The position numbers and the translations under genes are program-made. A stretch of DNA of 64,000 nucleotides from Pteria penguin (Eukaryota > Mollusca > Bivalvia > Pterioida > Pteriidae): assembly GCA_035048485.1 (NCBI GenBank), contig CM068588.1, positions 24,202,324-24,266,323 of the forward strand, given 5' to 3'. This document shows, one piece after another, positions 23,601 to 35,975 of the stretch. Numbering within the stretch: the stretch's first letter is position 1; every line of letters begins with the position of its first letter. Under the pieces are notes generated by a model, which saw only the letters and a list, made by a program, of their open reading frames with translations, was not told the DNA's origin and ran no database searches.

Positions 23601-26600
23601 ACCCTTATTGATACAAAACCTCCACCATCAGCCCACCCTTATTGATACAATACCTCCACCATCATCCCACCCTTATTGATACAAAACCTCAGCCCACCCT
23701 TATTGATACAATACCTCCACCATCATCCCACCCTTATTGATACAAAACCTCCACCATCATTCCACCCTTTTTGATACAATACCTTTACCATCATCCCATC
23801 CTTATTGATACAGTATCTCCACCATCCTTCCACCCTTATTGATACAAAACCTCAGCCATCATCCCACCATTATTTATACCTCCACCATTCTTGGGGCCTA
23901 AGGGATACAATTCCTTCACCTTTTTCTCATACCTTGTTGATACAATACCTTAACTATCCTCAGTGTTTTATCACCTCCACAATTCTCCCACCCTTATTGA
24001 TACAATAAATCTACGATCATGTCTACCTTATTAACAAAATTTATCCGCTATCCACTTCTGTTATGTTTTAAGAAATTTCTACTAGCCTACTTACCTATCT
24101 GCCTCATAGATTCGATACATCAACTGTCCTCCCAAACCCATCAATACAATACCTCCTGTATCATCCTCAAACAATGAATTGATACAACATTTCCACTATG
24201 GGCTCTTCCCCCCCCCCCCACCCTTATTTATACAATAAGCTTATCATCCCTATTGATAGAAAACCTCTATTATCCTCCCAGCCTTATGATACAATAACTA
24301 TTCCATCCTACTTCCTATATTAATGCAATACTTCATATATCCTTCTATTCTTATCGCTTACAATACATTCACAATCCTCCCTGCCTGCTGATAGAGTACA
24401 TCGACTATCCCCCCTTTCCCTTACTGATACAATATCTTCATCACCCCACCATTATTGATACGATACCTCCACAATCGTCTCATCATTATACATATAGTAC
24501 CCCCAATATTCTTCTACCCTGACAAAATATAAACAAAACCTCCATTATCCTTCCATCCATAAGGATAAAATACCGTCATTATCCTCTCTGTGATATTAAA
24601 TGAATACTTAGTCTTTCCTCCCACTCTTATTGTTTCAATATCTCCAGTATCCTCAACCTTTTTAGCTATAATACCTCCACAATAATTCCTTTCTTGGTTA
24701 TGAAATACTTCCTCTATCCTTCCACGCTTTCTGATACAATGCTTCCATCATTCTCCCTATATTATTAGCACAAAACCTCCATTATCCTTCACCATTATTG
24801 ATTCAATACCTCTAATACATTACTTATTCATACAGTACCTCCTCCACACATTATTTACTGTTAACTCTACGTCCTTCCAAGTCGACAAACTACCTCAAAT
24901 ACCACCCATCCTTATTGATACACTAGCTCCTCCATTCCCCACCCTTATTGATACACTAACTCCTCCATTCCCCATCCTTATTGATACACTAGCTCCTCCA
25001 TTCCCCATCCTTATTGATACACTAGCTCCTTCATTCCCAACTCTAAGTGATACACTAACTCCTCTAATTTCCATCCTTATCGGCATACTTGCTCCTCCAT
25101 TCCCCATCCTTATTGATATACCAACTCCTCCATTGAAAACACTTACTGATACAGTAGCTCCTTCATTCCACTCCATTATTAATAAACTAGCTCCTTCATT
25201 CCCAACCTTATAGACACACTAGCTCCTCCATTTCCCACCCTTATTGATACACTAGCTCCTCCATTCCCCACCCTTATTGATACACTAGCTCCTCCATTCC
25301 CCATCCTTAAAGATACATAAGCTCCTCCATTCCCCACCCTTATTGATACACTAGCTCCTCCATTCCCCATCCTTATTGATACACTAGCTCCTCCATTCCC
25401 CACCCTTATCGATACACTAGCTCCTGCATTCCCCACCCTTATTGATACACTAGCTCCTCCATTCCCCACCCTTATTGATACACTAGCTCCTCCATTCCCC
25501 ACCCTTATTGATACACTAGCTCCTCCATTCCCCATCCTTATTGATACACTAGCTCCTCCATTCCCCACCCTTATTGATACACTAGCTCCTCCATTCCCCA
25601 CCCTTATTGATACACTAGCTCCTCCATTCCCCACCCTTATTGATACACTAGCTCCTCCATTCCCCATCCTTATTGATACACTAACTCCCCCATTCCACAC
25701 CCTTATTGATACACTAGCTCCTCCATTCCCCACCCTTATTGATACACTAGCTCCTCCATTCCCCACCCTTATTGATGCACTAGCTCCTCCATTCCCCATC
25801 CTTATTGAGACACTAGCTCCTCCATTTCCCACCCTTATTGATACACTAGCTCCCCCATTCCCCACCCTTATTGATACACTAACTCCCCCATTCCCCACCC
25901 TTATTGATACACTAGCTCCTCCATTCCCCACCCTTATTGATACACTAGCTCCTCCATTACCCATCCTTATTGATACACTAGCTCCTCCATTCCCCACCCT
26001 TATTGATACACTAGCTCCTCCATTCCCCACCCTTATTGATACACTAGCTCCTCCATTTCCCATCCTTATCGATACACTAGCTCCTCCATTCCCCATCCTT
26101 ATCGATACACTAGCTCCTCCATTCCCCACCCTTATTGATACACTAGCTCCTCCATTCCCCACCCTTATTGATACACTAGCTCCTCCATTCCCCATCCTTA
26201 TCGATACACTAGCTCCTCCATTCCCTATCCTTATTGATACACTAGCTCCTCCATTCCCCATCCTTATTGATACACTAGCTCCTCCATTCCCCACCCTTAT
26301 TGATACACTAGCTCCTTCATTCCCCACCCTTATTGATACATTAGCTTCTCCATTTCCCACCCTTATTGATACACTAGCTCCTCCATTCCCCATCCTTATT
26401 GATACACTAGCTCCCCCATTCCCCACCCTTATTGATACACTAGCTCCTCCATTCCCCACCCTTATTGATACACTAGCTCCTCCATTCCCCACCCTTATTG
26501 ATACATTAGCTTCTCCATTCCCCACCCTTATTGATACACTAGCTCCCCCATTCCCCATTCTTATTGATACACTAGCTCCTCCATTCCCCATCCTTATTGA

Positions 26601-28163
26601 TACATTAGTTTCTCCATTCCCCACCCTTATTGATACACTAGCTCCTCCATTCCCCACCCTTATTGATACACTAGCTCCTCCATTCCCCATCCTTATTGAT
26701 ACATTAGTTTCTCCATTCCCCACCCTTATTGATACACTAGCTCCTCCATTCCCCACCCTTATTGATACACTAGCTCCTCCATTCCCCACCCTTATTGATA
26801 CACTAACTCCCCCATTCCCCACCCTTATTGATACACTAGCTCCTCCATTCCCCATCCTTATTGATACACTAGCTCCTCCATTCCCAACCCTTATTGATAA
26901 ACTAGCTCCTCCATTCCCCACCCTTATTGATACACTAACTCCTCCATTCCCCATCCTTATTGATACACCAACTCGTCCATTCCCATCCTTATTGATACAC
27001 TAACTCGTCCATTCCCAACCTTAAGTGATACACTAACTCCTCTAATTTCCACCCTTATCGGTATACTTGCTCCTCCATTGCCAACACTTACTGAACAGTA
27101 CTTCCTCCATTCTCAACCCTTATTGATAAACTAGCTCCTTCATTCCACACCCTTATTGATACACGAGCTCCTTCATTTCCCACCCTTATTAATACACTAG
27201 CTCCTCCATTCCCCCCCCCTTATTGATACACTAACTCCTTTCCCTATCCTTATTGATACACTAACTCCTCAATTCCGAACCCTTACTGTCACACTAGCTC
27301 CTCCATTCCCCATCCTTATCGATACACAAGCTCCTCCATTCCCACCCTTATTGATACACTAACCCCTCCATTCCCCATCCTTGTTGATACACTAGCCCCT
27401 CCATTCCCCATTCTTACTGATACACTAGTTCTCTCCATTCCCCACCCTTACTTATACACTAACTCCTCCATTCCCCATCCTTGCTGATACACTAGCTCCT
27501 TCATTCTCCATCCTTACAGATAGACTAGCTCCTCCATTCCCACCCTTATTGATACACTAGCTCCTTCATTCCCCATCGTTATAAATACAAACTGTCCATA
27601 GTTCCCCTCCCTACCATTGTCAATGGAATATCTCTAAGTTAAGTAATAAAAACTCAAAATCTACAATATACAGTATTTTTCAAAATTCCATGGCCGCATG
27701 TGATGAAATTTATAAATCGACATCGTTTTTCAACAGAACTCCAATCCTCGTGAAATGTTAAACACACCATATGACACGGTTGGATACCTTATATTCTACA
27801 TCATGCGTTTACTCAGATTTTTTACTGTTTCATAATCATTCAGCATAAAATCATTATTTACTTACTTGTATGCACACTGAAGTGACACGTTTTATAAATT
27901 TCATTTAAATTTTATGTAAAGTTTTGAAGGTGATCTAGTATCAACAAACAAGCATTAAGGTAACACTTAAGTTTAATTGAAGTGAAAGATTAAATCATCT
28001 ATAAATTGAAATTTGTTAACTAAGTATATCATGTTATATATTATATAAATCAAAATGTTTATTTTGGTCTCAACATTATACAACTAAATATGAATACTCT
28101 GCATTTTCTTTAGATAGATAGATAGATAGATAGATATATAGATAGATAGATAGAAAGATAGAC

Positions 28164-28245
<82 letters not shown>

Positions 28246-28246
28246 T

Positions 28247-28314
<68 letters not shown>

Positions 28315-28363
28315 GAGACAGACAGACAGACAGAGAGAAAGAGAGAGAGACAGACAGACAGAC

Positions 28364-28405
<42 letters not shown>

Positions 28406-28406
28406 T

Positions 28407-28466
<60 letters not shown>

Positions 28467-31400
28467 GAGATAGATAGATAAAATTAAGTTTAAAGTCACG
28501 CCGAGATTATTTCACACATATGGTGACGACTGCATTTTCTTTAAAAACGGGAAAACATAGATTTTATTCAAAACAGTTCAGCACTTTCAATATGTATTAT
28601 TACCGGGTCCACTTCATTTAACATCCGTAAAGCGGATGCAAGATACAAATGTTTGTTCAAAATTAGTTCAGAATTGCTAGTAGAATCATAATTTGTACAA
28701 AGTTACTTTTAGACAGCAAACTGTTGAAATTAACATCTACCTTGCACTACATAGAAACGTAATGAACACCATTTCACGGCTTTTTTTTAAGAATAAGGCA
28801 TTTCTAAAAGCAGTGAACTTTTTGGTCCTTTTTGCTGTTTTCCGCAAATTTTAGTTTAACTTCAATAAACATAACATTTGTTATTGCAAGGTGATTCAAG
28901 AGATCAGAACAAATATTTTGATATATAACACTATGTAGCTCTTTGCAAAAATATGTCATTATAGGATAGCAAAAATGTATTTCTATTGAAGATTAACGCA
29001 ACTTAAAATTATTAATATCATAGATATATTTTAGATACATACCGGGAAATTGCCGACCATACTGAGACCAAGCGAGGATATTGTGATGAGAACGAGGCCA
29101 GCAACGTTTTTGTGGTACAATCTTCTTCTCTCTGTTATCTTGCACAAAGCGATAATCTTCTTAATGTACAGGTACTGTACAATGCCATTCGAACACACTA
29201 AAATAACAAAACTTTATATTGCACAATGCCATTCGAACACATTGAAATAACAAAACTATGTATACACAATGCCACCCAGTGAAATAGCAAAAACTTTATC
29301 ATACACATTGCCATCCAAACATACCGAAACGTCGTGAAAAATTGCAAGGTAAATTAGTAAATTTCAGTATAGAATTTTTTCTTGTGTATTTAGGTGCTTT
29401 CTAATGTAAATATGACATATGAGTTAAGTTTAATTGATTTCTTCTTTATTACATAAAATGTTTTGATGTCCAATTACGTTTTCTACTGGTAGCTTATTGC
29501 ACATTATTATGATACATCATTGAAATTTGGGCTAAATTGACATATTTTTGTGTAAATTTTCAAAAAAAAAAAAAAAAATACAGAGAAGTATTGGTCTCCA
29601 ATGACACAGGAAATACTGCCAAAAATTTAAAAATTTAAAACTGCTTTTTTTACGAATAGGAGAGTCAAGGGAAAATGACCATAAAATAGGAGCGTGTTAA
29701 TAATTTTCTGTATTCTTTTTTTTTTTTTAATTTAAACAAAAATATAATTTCTAGCCCAAATTTTAATGATGTGCCATATCTGATACTAAAGGCTACTACT
29801 ATGAAACGTAATTGGAGATCAAAACATTTTATGTAATGAAGAAGAAATCAGTTAAACTAACTAAAAATATGTCATATTTACATTAGAAAGCACTTTAAAA
29901 CAACATTTAATATCAATTCTCTGTAATCATCAACCTTAGGTGGGCACGCATAGCTGCCAATTTAATTGAAACTTTCTGACGATGATCGTTATGGTGAAAT
30001 ATGAAAAAAAGTCTACAGGAGTCATGTTGTTTAGTGTACCGTTGCCATGGCAACCAGGGTTCAATTCTGGATTTATACTATTTTTTTTTTTTTTTTTGCA
30101 TTTGAGATTCTATTAATAAACTTGATTGTATGGGTTAATTATAAATCTGAATATGACAGTTAACAAACTTCTAAAAGTTATTAGCACTTTTCACCAAGGT
30201 TTTTCTTATATTATGTTACATAGTTCTTATTCTTTATTATTTTCATACCCATTCCATACGTAATATCAACATAAAATGTGAAGTAACGCAGGGATGTCAT
30301 GAAAAAGTAAACTATGTGGTAGAAAAATATCTTTCTATATTTTTCAAAAATCTAAAAACATTTCTGGGGCTATTTAAAAAACTCTTCAAAATTATTGGTA
30401 AACATCTCTGAAAACTGCATTTAATTTTAGAAAAAAGGGATTCCCCTATGAATACTTTCTATATTGGGGAAAGCAAAAGTCATTTGTTGATGTTTACAAA
30501 CGAAATGGATGTATCGTGAACGTCTGCAGTACATAGAATTTAAACATTTTATTTGATTTATATATAATATAATATGATTATGAGTTAGAGTGGAATGTCA
30601 ATTTTATCACAAAGCTAAACACATTACTTGCTCATCGGAAAAGGAGGTACAAATCAATATACTGCATTGTAGCAGATGGAAACAGCGAAAATGAAATTGT
30701 TATTTTTACTGAGTGTGATTTACTTCCGTAACTAACAGCAACCAAATGAATATAGATTTTTTATCTGCTCATGTAACTTAAATACCCAAAAACAGTTTGA
30801 TGTCCTTCTGAGACTATGCGTGCCACACCCTCTATATAACATGGTTGATGTTTACAGAGAATCTGTATTAATTCGTGTACATTTCATGCTAAATGTGCCA
30901 GATCACATACGATATTTCATATTATATACGATATAAACTGCATATCTATATCCTGCTATGCACCTATACTGCAGATAATTTTTTACAATTCGTTTATGTG
31001 AAAGATCCCTTCAGGAAACTCGCTCTCGGTTCGAAGTCGTTTTATTATTTTGGCATCTCTATTGCAGCTTTTCCGCTATGTCAGAGTCTCATATTTAACA
31101 CATTCTACTTGTACATTTTCAATGTAAAGTCCCTTTCATTATCAGATATCTTGTCTTTTGTGATTTTAGTAAGTTAATAATGTTTACACTTACACATAAC
31201 AGCGCCGATATTTACAAACTGGCTGAAGATACATCTCTCAGGATCCATTCTGGCTGTGTAGCTTAAACATGAAATATATCTTTGTATTTACTTTGTATGA
31301 TCTATTTCTTAAATTTTTGTATCAAAAAAGGGAGAAAACACCTGTAGAAGAAACGATAAAACAAACCAAATACCCATATTAACTTTAATTCTGACAATTG

Positions 31401-34400
31401 TCTTTGTATGGGAAAACACAATCTAAATGAGACATATTATGTTATTACAGTAAGTATTTAAATCGTTCTCAATTGAAATATTTTTCTTTAACACATTTGA
31501 AAAACAAGAAGAAGGGGGGTTGTTTTTGTTGTTTTGCTTGTTTGTTTGGTTGTTATTGTTGTTGTTGTTGTTGTTATTGTTGAATTCTTACCTAATGTAA
31601 GGGAAATCTGGTGCTACATTCCCAGACACAGTAGCAATAATGTACCTGAAAAAAAATTAAAAGATGAAAAAATCACCAGATGTCTAGTCATATAAAAAAT
31701 AATACACTTTCTTAGAAATGTTTGTGATTCCTTTTAACTAAAGGAGAAATTCATTAGCTAGTGGATGTTGAGCTTTAAATCTCATTTACCTACTTAGATA
31801 TAAAGAATTTGATTTGTTATTCTTGTTGTAGAGATGGATACTTTCGGTGATGTTGTAAAGTACGAAAGTAATTGATGCAGTATCACTGTGTTTTACCCTG
31901 ATCGCATTTCCAAATGACCTATCCATTCCGCTATGAGCCGACTTTTCATCATCCAACAATCACATTTCAAATGTTGAGCATCGGTGTACTCATCGGAAGA
32001 AAATAGAAGGGGAAAAGGTTACTCCGTTAAGTCTCGTCTGTTATAATCATTAGGATGTCGGCCAACAACCGACAGTGGAGGCTCTAGGACATCTTTGACG
32101 GTGGAAGGTGGAAGATCAGTTTCTCCAGATCAATATTCTATAGACACTGTTCGATCATCGGCAGAGAAGCAACCGACCACCGCATGGGTCTCCGTCAATA
32201 TTCTTCAGGGCCCAGATGAGTCCCGGTAGGGGTTTTTGGTATCGGACGGGTATCAAAAGGACATCGACACGAGTCTCCACACGTTAGTTTGATGTAAACG
32301 CATTCACTGATGTCCGGACATCAGCAAAACCTCCCAATGCCTAAGCCTAATATCGACCGATGACTTTTGGAAATGTGTCCAAGGCAGTAAAAACATCGTA
32401 TCACTATGATTATTCTCGACGTCACCGTGACGTCATTCTAATATCTATTTAAAGGTAATCACCGAAACATTCCGCAGATGGCCTAGGAGATAAACTCGGT
32501 GTTTATTATAGACCTTGATGCAGTTTTGCTGAAATTTTTATCAGCATGAATCTTATGCATGAGATAGAAGCTGTTCAAATTCATTGAAGAAACTGATGAA
32601 AATTTACCCCTTTTTTACATTTTACATGACCTCAAAATTAAAAAACTAGTATTTCATACCATCGAATTTTTCGTAGAGAGGAAACCCATGATTAAATCCG
32701 AGACTTATGGATCATGTGACCACTCCGACCACCAGAATTCATGAACCCCTGGAAGTCAACCCCGTTCTCAAGGAGAAGTAGGAATCTCCCGTTTGGCTAG
32801 ATTCACCAACCATAAATACCCAAAACATACAGACAGTTCAAAAGCTTTCAACACTGTACGCAAGTGAGCGGCGAACAAGGTAAAAACTGCTTCTTTACAA
32901 AATAAATGATACACATAAAATTTAAATTCACAAAATCTGATTTAAAATGAACGAGCAACGAAGTAAAATAAACAGTCATCAACGCAAAACGAAACACGGT
33001 ACAGATAAATATTCAGTCATGTGTCTTGATAAATATTTTGTTATTATGAACTGTAGTGCCCCCTCCGCGCTCCCTTACGAACTTCGTTCGGACCAGCTTA
33101 TATACAAATTACAAATAATGTCAGGGTTTTATTTATGTTTACCTTATCCCACCTGTTTTCTCTGTATAACATCTGGGTATCACCGGGTCACAATGGTTTA
33201 TCTTATCTCACACCCCATTGTTTCGTATGCAACATTCGTATTCCGTCACCCCTTATGAATACAGGTATGTAGATACCGCGCTAACTAAATGTCAGATACC
33301 CGAATGTGCGATAATGGCACAATGGCGGATGATATAAACGTGTCACTGATCAGGTCAACATGTTAAACGCCATGTTTAAGGAACAATATATGTACTGATT
33401 ATTGTATATACGGATTAACCCGAATTGTGTTTTATGACTGTCATTTTATAACCTACAATTTAGTTCCGAACCATGGGGGATCCAGGAATTCTATCAACGG
33501 TGCCCACCGAAAAAAGTCACATTTCAAGAGGTCAAACCATGTCCATAGTGCGTAATTTTTTATACTTTAAAATAAATTGTACGTTTAAAATTTGTAATGC
33601 GTCATATCCCGGGAGAGGAGAGATATCTCTTTCAGGGTCTACTTATTATCTACCTCTCATGAACAATATTTTCTATCACCATTTTACTCATGATTTCATG
33701 ACTTTCATAAATCTAAAGATGTTCGCTTTGTCAGATATGGAATTTCGTATGTGTGGCGGTATATTTCGGTTACCATGTCTAACTTAATACTCACGTCATT
33801 ACGAGGGCAATGGATAACCACGTGACTGAGATGATAGGTAAAAGGTGAAGGCGTCTCTGTATACATCCAAAACATCCCGGAACTTGATCAGGATGCGAAC
33901 TTGGGTCCAGTTGCTCTTGGCTGTACAATGAAGGAACAGGCATTAGGAATATGGACAATATAGCTAATGTTGGTTGGTTGATTGATTGGTGTTTTACGTC
34001 GCTTTCAACATTTTTTTAGTTATATCGCGACATGGAAGCAGAAGGTAACCAACCTCTTAAACATAATGGCGCAACCCGGGAATCGAACCCGGATCCTCGG
34101 CGCCGCAAGCCAAGCGCTTAACCACTACACCAAGCCTGCCCCCATATAGCTAATGCACAATGGACACTATTAGACTGTTGGCAACACAGACAATAAATAA
34201 GAGACATGAACGGTATACACAAAGGATGATTCGGACAATACAAACTATAGACAGTGGACAATATGGACTATGGTCAGTATAGACAATAAACAGTAATGAA
34301 TAATAAAGACAATTAATAATATAAGGTGGACAATACGATGATCATTTCTGACAATGGACTATATAGATAATGGACAATTCCATTATCCAAATATGGATAA

Positions 34401-34814
34401 TGGAAAATAAAGACAATCTATAATATGGACAATATGGATGGCAATGGACAATATAGGCAATGAACAATCTAGGCAATGGACAATGTAGGCAATAAAAATA
34501 CAGACAATGAATAAAACCTACAATGGACTATATATACAATTAGCAGTATATCTATAGACAGCGAATAATACACAAAATAGGTGATATGGATAATTGACAA
34601 CATACCCAATCGAATATATAGGCAATGGACATTTGACAATATAAACAAAAAGGAGACAAGAAATATGATTAAACTATGATACAGAATACATGATAATCAG
34701 AAACTTTATTTAATTCCTCACATTATACTTCTTTACCAGTTATCCTACTATACAGAATCTAACAGCAATGCCTTACCTGTCACAATTTGGATCCTGCGTC
34801 ACTTTCGATGTCAT
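20089..34814 (-). CDS. DRAM2: DRAM2-like six-helix membrane protein (Frag1/DRAM/Sfk1 family), 7 coding exons
   Basis: Exons on the minus strand are 34,777-34,814, 33,795-33,920, 31,592-31,645, 31,194-31,249, 29,043-29,197, 21,146-21,394 and 20,122-20,271, the last reading through to TAA at 20,089. Phases agree at every junction and give about 276-286 residues, near the family length. DRAM landmarks include [10 protein letters not shown] (helix 1), [39 protein letters not shown] (helix 3; two adjacent pieces), [19 protein letters not shown] and [19 protein letters not shown] (helix 6). An N-glycosylation motif NIT lies before helix 6. Family members sit in lysosomal membranes and promote autophagy, so that role is inferred. 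The GTCTGT donor of exon 6 is weak. A strong GTAAGT at 20,121 suggests the C-terminus may be spliced to a further exon I did not find. Confidence 0.8.
20573..20617. repeat. (ATC)n microsatellite
   Basis: About 15 uninterrupted ATC units in the last identified intron of the DRAM2-like gene. Confidence 0.95.
21480..21965 (-). repeat. Probable interspersed repeat in the DRAM2-like intron
   Basis: The block ends with AAAAGTGGCAGACGGACGGA followed by a CCAATAGTCCC-like word, a form I have seen at ends of dispersed repeats in molluscs. Minus-strand frames of up to 134 codons here have no recognisable domain. Classification is uncertain. Confidence 0.3.
22838..24010. repeat. 34-bp minisatellite inside the DRAM2-like intron
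   Basis: The unit is ACCCTTATTGATACAATACC plus TCCACCATCATCCC, 34 bases, repeated about 30 times. Degenerate copies continue to about 24,890. A variant block (CATCATTACACCCC) recurs at 23,149 and 23,387, exactly 238 bases or seven units apart, which indicates a higher-order repeat. The period is not a multiple of three, so no long frame is maintained. Confidence 0.9.
24895..27595. repeat. 33-bp minisatellite inside the DRAM2-like intron
   Basis: The unit has CACCCTTATTGATACACTAG followed by CTCCTCCATTCCC, 33 bases, in about 80 copies; the edges are degenerate and the centre is homogeneous. It is clearly related to the adjoining 34-bp array (shared CACCCTTATTGATACA). Because 33 is divisible by three, the minus strand stays open for 591 codons (25,179-26,954) as an 11-residue repeat, [10 protein letters not shown](V/M). 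The array lies between splice sites 21,394 and 29,043 of the DRAM2-like gene. Confidence 0.95.
28111..28480. repeat. (GATA)n array with central GACA block
   Basis: TAGA/GATA tetranucleotides run over 370 bases, with a GACA/GAGA block at about 28,313-28,365. A single GTTA interruption occurs on each side. It lies in the same intron as the 33/34-bp arrays. Confidence 0.95.
28490..28545 (-). mobile_element. SINE 3'-end relic abutting the GATA array
   Basis: GTCACGCCGAGATTATTTCA and CATATGGTGACGAC match the minus-oriented SINE 3' ends at 56,216-56,262 and 59,345-59,385 (GTCACACCACGAATATTTCA, TATGGTGACG). Only the 3' part is present. The GATA array starts where the SINE's tetranucleotide tail would be. 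Confidence 0.6.
29392..29897. repeat. About 500-bp palindromic element in a DRAM2-like intron
   Basis: Arms at 29,392-29,590 and 29,703-29,897 are reverse complements with scattered mismatches and small indels. Both contain TGCTTTCTAATGTAAATATG, TTACATAAAATGTTTTGAT and AAATTTGGGCTA when read in the same direction. The inner ends are poly-A and poly-T. About 110 bases separate them. It has no coding capacity and fits a MITE or foldback element. Confidence 0.75.
31646..33794. other. DRAM2-like intron, nothing further recognised
   Basis: This lies between the acceptor at 31,646-31,647 and the donor at 33,793-33,794. Short frames here have no recognisable domain. A TGACGTCA palindrome is at 32,428-32,435. 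Confidence 0.5.
33970..34143 (-). mobile_element. tRNA-derived SINE with 12-bp target duplication
   Basis: On the minus strand the head reads GGCTTGGTGTAGTGGTTAAG (box A) and GGGTTCGATTCCCG (box B). The 3' end reads GACGTAAAACACCAATCAATC. The 12-bp target duplication ATATAGCTAATG is at 33,958-33,969 and 34,144-34,155. It lies in the first intron of the DRAM2-like gene, in the gene's orientation, and its 3' end is about 50 bases from the exon-2 splice site. Confidence 0.85.
34156..34665. repeat. Degenerate ACAATGGA-type simple repeat
   Basis: Words such as GGACAATAT, GGCAATGGACAA and AGACAATGGAC recur irregularly through about 500 bases. The same motif continues to the left of the SINE, so the SINE landed inside this tract. 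There is no fixed period. Confidence 0.6.
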
Positions 34815-35780
34815 TTTCTTTCTCTTCTCTTTTATTTATATTCTATCTTCTCTTTGTAAGGTATCACCGTAAGAAATTTAGCAATATACTACAGCGTTAA
34901 AATTCCCTAGCTGATTCGTATCTCACCCATGCAATTTACAGGTTAAAAATAAATTATAAAAATTAGGACATGGTATTTAAAGGTAAGGTTCTGTCTTATA
35001 ATAAAGAAAGGTAACGATAATATTGGTATGAAAGACAATGGTATATTGATGGTTTATTAAGGGAGGGACTTTAAATCTACTTCCCGTAAAGGTGACACAC
35101 CGATAGCTTACTGTTTGTATGTTGCCATCTCACCTCGCAAAATACTTACATCTGTGGATACGGTAAACACCTATGTCGTACCCGGTCGACTTTCGCTTTA
35201 TTGAAGAGGAGGTATACACTAATAATACATGAAGAGATTACTATGTGGATGGGCAAGGATATGGCTCTCTCCATCCCTCTCTTTCCTTCCAGTCCAATAT
35301 CGTTTCCTGTCCCCCTCTGCATACCTTTACATCTCACCCTCCCGCCCCCTTTCTCCCTTCTATTCCTTTTATCTTTTTACCAATATTGCGATCTTCGTTG
35401 TAGTCCATATCCCTTATTCCGCCTGTCCTTTTTATGTGACGTGACATCTTTTAACCCCCCCCCCCTTTAAAAAAATAAATAAATAGATAAACAAATATGA
35501 AAATAAAAATAAAAAAGCATAAAAAAGAAAAAAAAAACATAGATCTCAGAAAAAAAAAAAATTAAAAATCTGTTTATATTGACAATTTGTTTTTATTCGA
35601 AAATTCAAAATCAATGTAACAAGTCGCTTTACAAACCGACTTGATATACACAAACTTTATAATACACATGCACCCGCATATCTGTATAAAGTTAATTGTT
35701 GTAAGGGTCACAGTCACATGTTCCATTCGTTTTTAACATAGTTGTGATATCCTCTTGTACTATCTGAGGCTCAGGTCCCC
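34815..35780. other. 5' flank of the DRAM2-like gene
   Basis: Upstream of the predicted start codon on the minus strand. A C-rich then A-rich low-complexity stretch occurs at 35,454-35,560. No promoter element can be fixed, and small frames show no domain. Confidence 0.3.
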
Positions 35781-35975
35781 TGCGGAGGATATGGCATAAA
35801 TATTGTTACATTGTATTTCTGAGTTGGTGTTGCATGACTGTGCTACCTTTTATATATTGTGACTGGTATCGATCTTATATTCTGAGAAATGCGTCAGGCA
35901 GGTGCCGTCACATTACATGTCAAATACTCTTGACGTGACGTAAAACAATGAACAATAAATCATAAATCAAACTTA
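35780..35975 (+). mobile_element. SINE 3'-half relic
   Basis: AATGCGTCAGGCAGGTGCCG, followed by a CTTGACGTGACGTAAAACAA word and an AAT/CAA-rich tail, matches the 3' end of the tRNA-derived SINEs of this window. The tRNA-like head was not found. Confidence 0.55.

Noticed and set aside
25179..26954. 591-residue protein as a real gene
   Set aside because: It is made only of a 33-base satellite unit, lies in an intron between well-supported splice sites, and ends where the satellite degenerates. Reported as a repeat with a note.
22838..27595. CRISPR array
   Set aside because: The units are contiguous with no unique spacers, and the window is eukaryotic.
28110..28499. 129-residue YLSI-repeat protein
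   Set aside because: Translation of a GATA tetranucleotide array.
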